11,954 nt of DNA from Burkholderiales bacterium (lineage in GTDB: Bacteria > Pseudomonadota > Gammaproteobacteria > Burkholderiales > SG8-39): contig JADLDQ010000276.1 in the NCBI GenBank assembly GCA_020846575.1, positions 1 through 11,954 of the forward strand, in the 5' to 3' direction. Shown here piece by piece: positions 1 to 5,841 of this stretch. A program made the position numbers and the translations under genes. The notes beneath the pieces were generated by a model, which saw only the letters and a program-made list of their open reading frames with translations, was not told where the DNA came from and did no database searches. Each line of letters starts with the position of its first letter. The first letter of the stretch is position 1.

Positions 1-254
1 CGTGGCGTCGGGGGCAGGGGGCCGGCGGCCTGCTGCTTGAGCAACTCGCCGATCCGTTCCAGCGACAGCCCCGCCAGCTGCCACTTCCGCACCAGCAGAA
101 GCTGCTCGACGTGGTGTTGGGTGTAGTAGGCGCCCTTGCCGACACCCTGCGGGCGATCGATCAGTCCGGACTGGATGTAGTACCGGACGGTGCGGCGTGG
201 CAGCTCGGCAAGAGCTGCAATCTCGTCAAGGGCGAACGTCTTGGATTCGTTCAT
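1..254 (-). CDS. MerR-family transcriptional regulator, N-terminal part (cut by window edge)
   Basis: The first 84 codons are visible and the rest lies left of the window. The protein begins MNESKTFALDEIAALAELPR. It contains the MerR winged-helix signature: a helix-turn-helix (about residues 8-27), then RTVRYYIQSGLI (about 21-32), a wing with GKGAYY (about 38-43), and the second helical pair (LLLVRKWQLAGLSLERIGELLKQ cut across about 51-73). MerR proteins bind a palindrome in a long promoter spacer and twist it when activated. The effector cannot be read because the sensing C-terminus is missing. The start at 254 is the only good one: it directly precedes the HTH and lies just behind a promoter. 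No Shine-Dalgarno is visible; the predicted -10 is only 7 bases from the ATG, so the mRNA may be leaderless. The family call is firm; the target is unknown. Confidence 0.88.
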   Translation of the reverse strand, partial: MNESKTFALDEIAALAELPRRTVRYYIQSGLIDRPQGVGKGAYYTQHHVEQLLLVRKWQLAGLSLERIGELLKQQAAGPLPPTP

Positions 255-261
255 GCCAGCG

Positions 262-290
262 ATACTAGACAGTATAACTGTTTTTGTCAA
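262..290 (-). promoter_or_regulatory. Promoter of the merR-like gene with palindromic operator in the spacer
   Basis: On the minus strand a consensus -35 TTGACA (285-290) is followed by a 17-bp spacer and a -10 TAGTAT (262-267). The spacer holds a perfect 5-bp inverted repeat with a 3-bp centre, ACAGT-TAT-ACTGT (269-281). This is where MerR proteins normally bind. The 17-bp spacing, shorter than the 19-20 bp of MerR-activated promoters, suits a constitutive, autorepressed promoter. The predicted start of transcription falls at or next to the ATG at 254. Boxes and palindrome are seen directly; autoregulation is inferred. Confidence 0.7.
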
Positions 291-300
291 CTGTCACGAA

Positions 301-636
301 CGCCTCTCCCGATCCCAGTCTGGAGAGGACGTTTCGGCGTCCCGCTGCTCGTTCTCGATCCCGGCTACGGCGAGTAGTGCTTTGACGCTCACCGGAATTG
401 ACCCGGGTGTTGCTCACTGAAATGGACTCAGTTGTTTCTGAATGTCGGGGTTCTGGTGAACGTTTTCGGCGGGAGGTGGGTGTGATGCGATAGTGCCACC
501 CTGCGTGGATGGTTTCTCCGAAGTGAGTCCGTCCATGCAGAGCATGTGCTGCGCCGCGTGCGGTCTGGAGTTCAGGCCGCGTTCCCAAGTTCCCCGGCAG
601 AAGTTCTGTTCCTCGGCAGCCTGCCAGCGCGATCGC
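301..636. mobile_element. Probable remnant of an insertion element (no intact transposase)
   Basis: This stretch separates the MerR-like gene from the kinase. It has lower GC and irregular codon use around 380-480. No complete gene is visible up to 493. From 535 the plus frame encodes a cysteine pattern (CCAACGLEF, PRSQVPRQKFCSSAACQRDR) that I recall from small proteins found next to insertion elements in proteobacteria; in those it continues into an Arg/Trp-rich tail. Here the similarity stops near 636. No terminal inverted repeats or target-site duplication were found by eye. The recognition rests on memory of the cysteine motif, so the element family is not assigned. Confidence 0.4.
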
Positions 637-2079
637 CCTTTCCCGCTCAAGTGTTCCGTGCCTCCCGCCGTAATCCGGGCGATGACGGCACAGACGCTTC
701 GCGTCGCGGGCGCGGCGCCGGCCCCCCCGAACGCCGACCGCGGCGAGAACCCGCGCTTCGCCGAGCGCTGGAAGCTGTTCGAGGCGGTGCGGTGGACGTT
801 GTTTTCCGGCACTGATCCGATCGTACCGGGCATCGGCGCGGATCTGTGCCGGCTGCTTGCCGAGGCTCTCCGGAGCATGGCCGCGGCATGGTTCGCGCTG
901 GCCGCCGGCCTTGCAGCGGCGGCGCTGACGTGGCCCGCCTCGCGGTCCGGTTCGGCGCTGTTCGCCGCGCTGAGCCTGCTGTGCTTCGCCATGCTCGCCT
1001 CGAGCAACGCCAGCCGCCGGCGCGCCGTGGCCGGCGCCTGGGCGATGACGGTTGCGGTGCGCGACAGCCGTGAGCGCATGCGCCTGATCGTGGAGGCCGC
1101 GCCGCACGGGATGGTGATGGTGGACCGATCGGGCTGCATCACGCTGGTGAACTCGCGCGTCGAGCAGCTGTTCGAGTACGCCCGCCACGAGCTCGTCGGA
1201 CAGCCGCTCGAGGTCCTGATCCCCGAGTACGGGCGGCTGCTGCGGCACTGCTGCCGAGGCGAGGGCGCGGCGTTCGGAGACCTGCGCGCGGCCGCCGGAC
1301 CGCAGCTCGAGGGCTGGCGCCGCGACGGCAGCGAATTCCCGATGGACGTCGCGCTCACGCCGATCGATGCGCCGGATGGCCGCTCCATCCTGGTCTCCAT
1401 CATCGACATCACCGCCCGCAGGAAGGCGGACCGCGACCTGCGGGCGGCCTGCGAGCGCCAGCAGCTGCTGCTGCGCGAGATCCACCACCGCGTGAAGAAC
1501 AACATGCAGGTGATCTCCGGCACCCTGCAGCTCCAGGCGCGCAAGCTCGACACGCCGGCCGCGCGCGCGGTGTTCGAGGAGAGCCAGAGCCGCATCCGCA
1601 TCATGGCGCTTGCGCACGAGCAGCTCTATGGCCAGGATGACTGCGGCGCGCTCGACTTCGGACAGTACCTGGCGGGGTTGCTGCCCCTGCTGATCGACGG
1701 CAGCGCGCCGCCGAACGTGCGCTTCGAAGTCCGCGCGTGCGCGGCGGCGGTCTCGATCGATTCGGCGCTGCCTCTTGGCCAGCTCGTGGCCGAGCTGGTG
1801 CAGAACGCGCTCAAGCACGCTTTCCCCGGGGCACGGGAGGGCCTGATCTCGATCGACTTCGAACCGGCGGGGGAACGGCTTCGCTTGCGCGTCTCGGACG
1901 ACGGAGTGGGGCTGCCGCTGGATGCGCCGGCCCCCCGTGCCCCGCGCGGCATCGGGCTGCGCATGGCCGGAATGCTGGCCAAGCAGATCGGCGGTGAACT
2001 GACGGTGGAGCGGCCCGGCAGGGGAGCCGCGTTCTGCGTGACGTGGGAGGAACGCGATGAGTCCGATGAAAGACAGTGA
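493..2079 (+). CDS. Membrane PAS sensor histidine kinase, HisKA_2 type, with chimeric N-terminus
   Basis: Read from the GTG at 493 the frame is 528 codons. Residues 15-48 form a Cys-rich stretch (C20-x2-C23-x15-C39-x4-C44), probably insertion-element debris. Two hydrophobic segments (about 128-146 and 153-170) with almost no loop follow, so any sensing is cytoplasmic or in the membrane. A PAS domain spans about 193-310. The HisKA_2 box is LLREIHHRVKNNMQ, with the phosphoacceptor in the His pair 331-332. The HATPase domain shows an N box (ELVQNALKHAF, Asn438), DDGVGL (469-474) and GIGLRM (487-491). The start is uncertain: 493 (GTG), 535 (ATG), 658 (GTG) or 682 (ATG), none with a strong ribosome site; 682 gives a kinase free of the foreign part. 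The 3' end overlaps the response-regulator gene by 23 bases, implying a cognate pair. The input signal is unknown. Confidence 0.88.
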   Translation: MPPCVDGFSEVSPSMQSMCCAACGLEFRPRSQVPRQKFCSSAACQRDRPFPLKCSVPPAVIRAMTAQTLRVAGAAPAPPNADRGENPRFAERWKLFEAVRWTLFSGTDPIVPGIGADLCRLLAEALRSMAAAWFALAAGLAAAALTWPASRSGSALFAALSLLCFAMLASSNASRRRAVAGAWAMTVAVRDSRERMRLIVEAAPHGMVMVDRSGCITLVNSRVEQLFEYARHELVGQPLEVLIPEYGRLLRHCCRGEGAAFGDLRAAAGPQLEGWRRDGSEFPMDVALTPIDAPDGRSILVSIIDITARRKADRDLRAACERQQLLLREIHHRVKNNMQVISGTLQLQARKLDTPAARAVFEESQSRIRIMALAHEQLYGQDDCGALDFGQYLAGLLPLLIDGSAPPNVRFEVRACAAAVSIDSALPLGQLVAELVQNALKHAFPGAREGLISIDFEPAGERLRLRVSDDGVGLPLDAPAPRAPRGIGLRMAGMLAKQIGGELTVERPGRGAAFCVTWEERDESDERQ

Positions 2080-3031
2080 CCTGGTGCATCCGCTGCGCGT
2101 GCTGGTGGCCGAGGACGACGCCATCGTTCGCTGCCAGCTGACGGTGCTGCTCGAGGAGTGGGGGGACGAGGTGGCGGAAACCGAGAACGGGGCGCAGGCC
2201 TGGGAGATCCTGCAGGGACCGCAGGCGCCGCGCATCGTCATCCTCGACCGGGGCATGCCCGGCATGGATGGGCTGGAGCTGTGCCGGGCGGTGCGCCGCA
2301 CCGGCTCGGAGCACTACGTGTACGTGGTGCTGCTCACCGCCAGCGGCCGGGAGAGCGACGTGCTGCAAGGGTGGGAGTCCGGCGCGGACGACTACGTCAC
2401 CAAGCCTTTCCACGAGCAGGAGCTGCGCGCGCGCCTGCGCGCGGGCGAGCGCATCGTGCGCCTGCAGGACCAGCTGATCCGCACGCGCGAGGTTCAGCGC
2501 CAGCTCGCCTCGATCGATCCGCTCACGGGCATCTTCAACCGCCGCGCGATCCGCGAAGTACTGTCTCGCGAACTCGCCCGCGCCGAACGCTCCGGACCGC
2601 CGGTGAGCGTGGTGCTGGCCGACCTGGACCACTTCAAGTCCATCAACGACGCCCACGGTCACGCCGCTGGCGACCAGGTCCTGGTCGAGGCAGCGTGCCG
2701 CATGCAGGGCGTGCTGAGACCTTACGATGTCATCGCACGCTGGGGTGGAGAGGAGTTCCTGATCGTGCTGCCCGGAACCGGCAGCGCCGAGGCTGCCGGC
2801 GTCGCGGAGCGCCTGCGCCTCAAGGTGAGCGGAGCCGCGGTTTCAGCCGGCGGCGTCCGCCTGCGGGTCTCGGCGAGCTTCGGGGTGGCTTCATCGACCC
2901 ACGCCGGCGCGGAGATCGACGCGCTGATCGCAGCGGCCGACACCTCGCTCTACGCAGCCAAGGCGGCGGGACGCAACCGGGTCGAGACCTGGAAGGCGGT
3001 CGCGCCGGCGAGGAAGCTGGCCCTCGCATGA
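2057..3031 (+). CDS. Response regulator with GGDEF output (diguanylate cyclase)
   Basis: The 324-residue protein has a receiver domain (about 13-130) joined by a short helix to a GGDEF domain (about 152-312). The receiver carries the acidic pair E19-D20/D21, phosphoacceptor D64 in VILDRGMPGMDG, T94 and K116. The cyclase domain shows DPLTGIFNRR (154-163), LADLDHFKSIND and the active-site GGEEF (230-234). GGEEF is an accepted active form. The product-inhibition site RxxD is present as RPYD (221-224), exactly five residues before GGEEF. The enzyme should therefore convert two GTP to cyclic di-GMP when phosphorylated and be feedback-inhibited. The start at 2057 has a good Shine-Dalgarno (GGGAGG, 2045-2050, six bases upstream) and lies inside the kinase gene. 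The layout resembles WspR/PleD-type regulators, but no symbol is assigned. Confidence 0.95.
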   Translation: MSPMKDSDLVHPLRVLVAEDDAIVRCQLTVLLEEWGDEVAETENGAQAWEILQGPQAPRIVILDRGMPGMDGLELCRAVRRTGSEHYVYVVLLTASGRESDVLQGWESGADDYVTKPFHEQELRARLRAGERIVRLQDQLIRTREVQRQLASIDPLTGIFNRRAIREVLSRELARAERSGPPVSVVLADLDHFKSINDAHGHAAGDQVLVEAACRMQGVLRPYDVIARWGGEEFLIVLPGTGSAEAAGVAERLRLKVSGAAVSAGGVRLRVSASFGVASSTHAGAEIDALIAAADTSLYAAKAAGRNRVETWKAVAPARKLALA

Positions 3032-3408
3032 AGGCGCGCGCACTGGTGATCGAGGACGAAGCGGTCAACGCCCTCGCCGTCGAACACGCCCTGTCGTCCT
3101 TCGGTTGCGACGTGGTGGGCGTGGCCTCGAGCGGCGAGGAGGCCCTGGATTTCGCCGAGCGCGAACGGCCGGAACTGGTCGTCTGCGACATCACCCTGCG
3201 CGGGCGTATGAGCGGCGTCGAGTGCGCCTGCCACCTGCTGGAGCGGGGAGCGCTCGCGTTGGTCTTCCTCACCGCCCACACCTCGGGCCACCAGACCGCC
3301 GAGGTGGCGCGCCTGCATCCGGGGGTACCGGTGGTCATGAAGCCGTTCTCGATCCCCGGGTTGCAAGCGGCCATCGAGAACGCGCTGTCGCACCCTGCCG
3401 GCGCATAG
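3028..3408 (+). CDS. Stand-alone receiver (CheY-like) response regulator
   Basis: A 126-residue single receiver domain with no output domain. Visible residues are the acidic cluster E9-D10-E11, phosphoacceptor D54 in LVVCDITLRG, T82 in VFLTAHT and K105 in VVMKPFS. The CDI-LxG form around the phosphorylated Asp is usual for receivers that pair with HisKA_2/HWE kinases. The start ATG overlaps the TGA of the cyclase gene (ATGA at 3028-3031) and there is no close Shine-Dalgarno, so translation is probably coupled. It may act through protein contact, or as a phosphate sink competing with the cyclase regulator for the same kinase. The family is certain; the role is inferred. Confidence 0.9.
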   Translation: MKARALVIEDEAVNALAVEHALSSFGCDVVGVASSGEEALDFAERERPELVVCDITLRGRMSGVECACHLLERGALALVFLTAHTSGHQTAEVARLHPGVPVVMKPFSIPGLQAAIENALSHPAGA

Positions 3409-3840
3409 CCTGGACTGCGGCGGCCGACGGACCAACGGCTCGAATCGCGGTGGTGCGATCGGCTGCGACCGCCCACGCAACGTCGAATGGCTGCTCCCGC
3501 CGGCGCTCCAGGCTCGCTCGCATCAGCGCTTGCTCCGCTCCAGCGTTGCGGTGGCGACATTCGCTCCTGCGTCGCGGTGGCGTGATCGGCTCCATCGCGT
3601 TGCTGGAGCGTTCGCCGGCACGGTACCCAGGCATGGCGGCTGGTTCAGCATGTTCGGTCCGCGGGTATCGGAACAGCGGCATCGTGCAATCCCGGTTTCG
3701 CGCGGCTTCCGAGGCGGCGCTCGCACCGGATTCGGCGCTGGACCCGATTCCGGCTCTTCCATCGCCCCTGGGGCCGGATCACCTTGTCATGAGAGCGGTT
3801 ACAGGCGTCGATAAGAAGGTCTTGCGTCGCTCGGTAAGCG

Positions 3841-3960
3841 ATAAACTGACGGTCCGATGCAGGACGCCGAACAAACTGACGATCCGATGCGGGACGCCGA
3901 ATAAACTGACGATCCGATGCAGGACGCCGAACAAACTGACGGTCCGATGCAGGCCACTGA
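3841..3960. repeat. Tandem array of four 30-bp repeats
   Basis: Copies start at 3841, 3871, 3901 and 3931 with no spacers. The unit begins A(T/C)AAACTGACGRTCCGATGC and ends RGGACGCCGA. Copies 1 and 3 differ at one base. The second base alternates T/C/T/C, which suggests duplication of a 60-bp pair. Copy 4 is altered in its last third, and a decayed fifth copy may follow at 3961. The 30-base period keeps frame, giving NKLT(V/I)RCRTP-like decapeptides on plus and ASDRQF(V/I)RRP-like ones on minus, but no credible gene contains them. Copy number is probably variable between strains. Confidence 0.92.
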
Positions 3961-3985
3961 ATACGGTGACCGGTCTCCACGGCGG

Positions 3986-4013
3986 CGCGCGCTTCGCCGC
4001 AGCGAAGCGTGCG
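3986..4013. terminator. Strong GC hairpin, terminator-like but without T tract
   Basis: A 12-bp stem with one G-T pair is closed by a 4-base loop. The arms are CGCGCGCTTCGC (3986-3997) and GCGAAGCGTGCG (4002-4013), loop CGCA. It lies just after the 30-bp repeat array and 150 bases before the gene at 4166. No run of T follows on either strand, so it is not a standard intrinsic terminator. It could block read-through from the signalling operon or protect an RNA end. The structure is certain; the function is a guess. Confidence 0.4.
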
Positions 4014-4165
4014 TGGTGCAGCCCGGGGATCGGAGGTTCACGAAGGCTTCTGGTTCGCCTTGTGCCCGCCTGCTACGCCGCAATCGCGCAGCCAGCACGG
4101 GCGCAGCGTCGAATTCCGCAGCGGATGGGTAAGCCCGGGCCGACATCATTGGAAAGTCGAATCAG

Positions 4166-5119
4166 GTGAACAACGCGAACTCAAGTGCGCGGGGATTGCC
4201 GCTTGGCCGGCGCGCGCGGCGCGAGATGCTCCCCGTACCTCGGGGTGCGCCGCCGCGCGCGGGCGCGGCGGTCGAGCGCCGCCGCGACACTGCGGTCCGG
4301 CCGGGCTTCATCGCGGCTTCCGGCGCCCTGCTGCTCGCGGTTGCGGCCGCCTCGTTCCTCTGGCAGTCGCCGGCCCTGGCGGACTACGTTGGTCCCGCCG
4401 CAAGGCAGACCGATGCGCGTGCGCAGTCGCTCAAGCCCAACGGCGAGGCGAGCGCGCAGCGGCGCGCACCGGGCCTGGCCGGCGTTGCCGTCGGCGCCGG
4501 GGCGTCGTCGCGCGCCGCAGGAGTCAACGGGGATGCCCGTGCGCCAGACGAACCCCAAGCCGGCATGGGTATCCGTATCGATGGCATGGATATCTCCATT
4601 GAACCTCCACCAGGCGCCGTGCGCCGGGGAACGGCCCCCGGCGCCAAGGGCGCCTTCGACCCCGAACCGGTGGTGCCGTCCGATCCGCTGCAGGGGGCAG
4701 GGCGCCCTGCCGCTGCCGGTGCGAAGGGTGGGGCGGCGCCGGCCGCATCGCAGCGCGATACCGGATACGAGGCGGAGGCCATTCCGGCGGAATTGAAAGC
4801 CGCGTATCAGATCTACGGAACGCAGCTGCAGCAGATCGGATCGGCCATTGGCGATGCGCCGCAAAACCCGGCTTCGTTCTCCGGTGGGTCGGGTGCTGGC
4901 GAGCGCTGGCAGGACGGCGCCGGAGACAGCCGCACGCTCATCGTCAGGACGTTCAAGCTGTTCCAGAACCTGGGTCAGTTCTGGAAGTCCGTGGATCCCG
5001 TGGCACTCGTCATCCTGGGCATACTGATCGTACCGGTGGTGGTGGTCGCGCCGATGGCGATATTCGGCAGGCGTTCCTCCCGGTCGAGCGGGCATCCGGG
5101 CTCGGCCGGCCGCCGTTGA
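4166..5119 (+). CDS. Unrecognised protein with two membrane segments and a large Gly/Ala/Pro-rich loop
   Basis: I do not recognise this 317-residue protein. It has a basic N-terminal segment (1-46), a hydrophobic helix (about 48-66, FIAASGALLLAVAAASFLW), a low-complexity Gly/Ala/Pro/Arg-rich region (about 75-200), a better ordered stretch (about 202-275, with AELKAAYQIYGTQLQQIG and RTFKLFQNLGQFWKSVD), a second strongly hydrophobic helix (about 277-300) and a basic tail. Positive residues outside both helices predict cytoplasmic ends and a periplasmic loop of about 210 residues. The start is a GTG with GGAAAG nine bases upstream; an ATG at 4226 is an alternative. Third-position GC and the clear membrane helix support real coding. 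The next gene begins 63 bases downstream on the same strand and may be cotranscribed. Confidence 0.72.
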   Translation: MNNANSSARGLPLGRRARREMLPVPRGAPPRAGAAVERRRDTAVRPGFIAASGALLLAVAAASFLWQSPALADYVGPAARQTDARAQSLKPNGEASAQRRAPGLAGVAVGAGASSRAAGVNGDARAPDEPQAGMGIRIDGMDISIEPPPGAVRRGTAPGAKGAFDPEPVVPSDPLQGAGRPAAAGAKGGAAPAASQRDTGYEAEAIPAELKAAYQIYGTQLQQIGSAIGDAPQNPASFSGGSGAGERWQDGAGDSRTLIVRTFKLFQNLGQFWKSVDPVALVILGILIVPVVVVAPMAIFGRRSSRSSGHPGSAGRR

Positions 5120-5182
5120 GGCGGGCGTTTCCGGCTGCCGCGTTGCGCGCCGGCGCGAGCCGAATCGTACCCGGAGCGATGC

Positions 5183-5809
5183 ATGACGATCCCACCGCGA
5201 GCTTCCCGCGTGCTGCCTCCCGACGTGAATCCGCAAACGCTCTCGCGCCTGCCGCCCGTGCGCCGCGAGGCGTTGTCCGACGATGACAAAGCCGCGTACG
5301 ACGCCCTCGCGCGCCCGCGCGAGGGCGGGCTCAACCTCGCGGGACTGCAGGGCCCGGGCGGCGTCTGGCTGCGCATGCCCGGCCTGCGACGGCACATCGG
5401 CGGTCTCAACCGCTACCTTCGCGGCGAGGCCGGCATCGATCCGCGCTGGGTCGAGATCGCGATTCTGGCCACCGCCCGCGAGATGGACAGCCAGATCGAG
5501 TGGGCCATGCACGAACCCGTCGCCCGCGACAAGGGCATTCCCGCAGGGACGATCGATGCCATCCGTCACCGCGGCCCGCTTGCCGGCGTCGAGCCATCCG
5601 AGGCGGCGATCGTCGCGCTCGCGCGCGAGGCGATCGGCGACCACAAGGTGAGCGCGCAGACCTACGCGCGAGCGCTCGACGCCTTCGGTGAGCCGGGGCT
5701 GCTGAACATCGTGGCGCTGATCGCCAGCTACGCCTCGACCGCGATCACGCTGTGCGTGTTCGACCAGCAGTTGCACGACGGGCAGGAGCCGCTGCTGCCC
5801 GGACGCTGA
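5183..5809 (+). CDS. Carboxymuconolactone decarboxylase (CMD/AhpD-like) family protein
   Basis: The 208-residue protein matches the CMD family. The core runs from about 50 to 195, with the signature AREMDSQIEWAMHEPVA at 98-114. In this family the Glu (E100, E106) and His-Glu (H110-E111) residues form the active-site cluster. The AhpD-type CxxC is absent; the first Cys position is occupied by S103 and the only Cys (C191) is distant. It is thus unlikely to be a thiol peroxidase and is closer to the decarboxylase/lactone-type members. The start at 5183 has GGAG six bases upstream. It follows the membrane protein gene by 63 bases and ends 32 bases from the convergent glycosyltransferase gene. The substrate cannot be told from sequence or context. 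Confidence 0.88.
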   Translation: MTIPPRASRVLPPDVNPQTLSRLPPVRREALSDDDKAAYDALARPREGGLNLAGLQGPGGVWLRMPGLRRHIGGLNRYLRGEAGIDPRWVEIAILATAREMDSQIEWAMHEPVARDKGIPAGTIDAIRHRGPLAGVEPSEAAIVALAREAIGDHKVSAQTYARALDAFGEPGLLNIVALIASYASTAITLCVFDQQLHDGQEPLLPGR

Positions 5810-5841
5810 CCCGCGGCTGCCCGGGGCGCTGCCAGAGCGCA

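Larger units (their letters stand above)
3409..4165. other. Gene-poor, repeat-bearing intergenic region (about 750 bases)
   Basis: Open frames run through here on both strands, but their translations are Arg/Ser/Pro-rich and match no family I recognise. They lack ribosome sites and are probably a by-product of high GC. The region holds a loose repeat of about 20 bases (TCGCGGTGG-GATCGGCT at 3444-3463 and 3572-3591), a 9-bp inverted repeat (CGCTCCAGC 3536-3544 / GCTGGAGCG 3602-3610), the 30-bp tandem array and the hairpin listed separately. It separates the signalling operon from the two-gene group starting at 4166. Confidence 0.6.

Noticed and set aside
382..426. Promoter for the kinase operon (TTGACG at 382 or TTGACC at 398)
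   Set aside because: No acceptable -10 lies at 16-18 bases from either box.
265..2301. Long minus-strand open frame opposite the kinase
   Set aside because: The translation is Arg/Ala/His-rich with no domain. It lies antisense to a kinase with all its motifs, and such shadows are expected at this GC content.
3841..3960. CRISPR array
   Set aside because: The 30-bp units are directly adjacent with no spacers, and no cas gene is present.
4051..4065. Sigma-54-like element TGGTTCG-CCTT-GTGC before the gene at 4166
   Set aside because: The GG/GC spacing is right but several key bases are off and no activator site or downstream signal supports it.
3105..4169. 354-codon plus frame running from inside the receiver gene through the tandem repeats
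   Set aside because: It overlaps the clear receiver gene in another frame, is rich in Arg, and has no domain or ribosome site.
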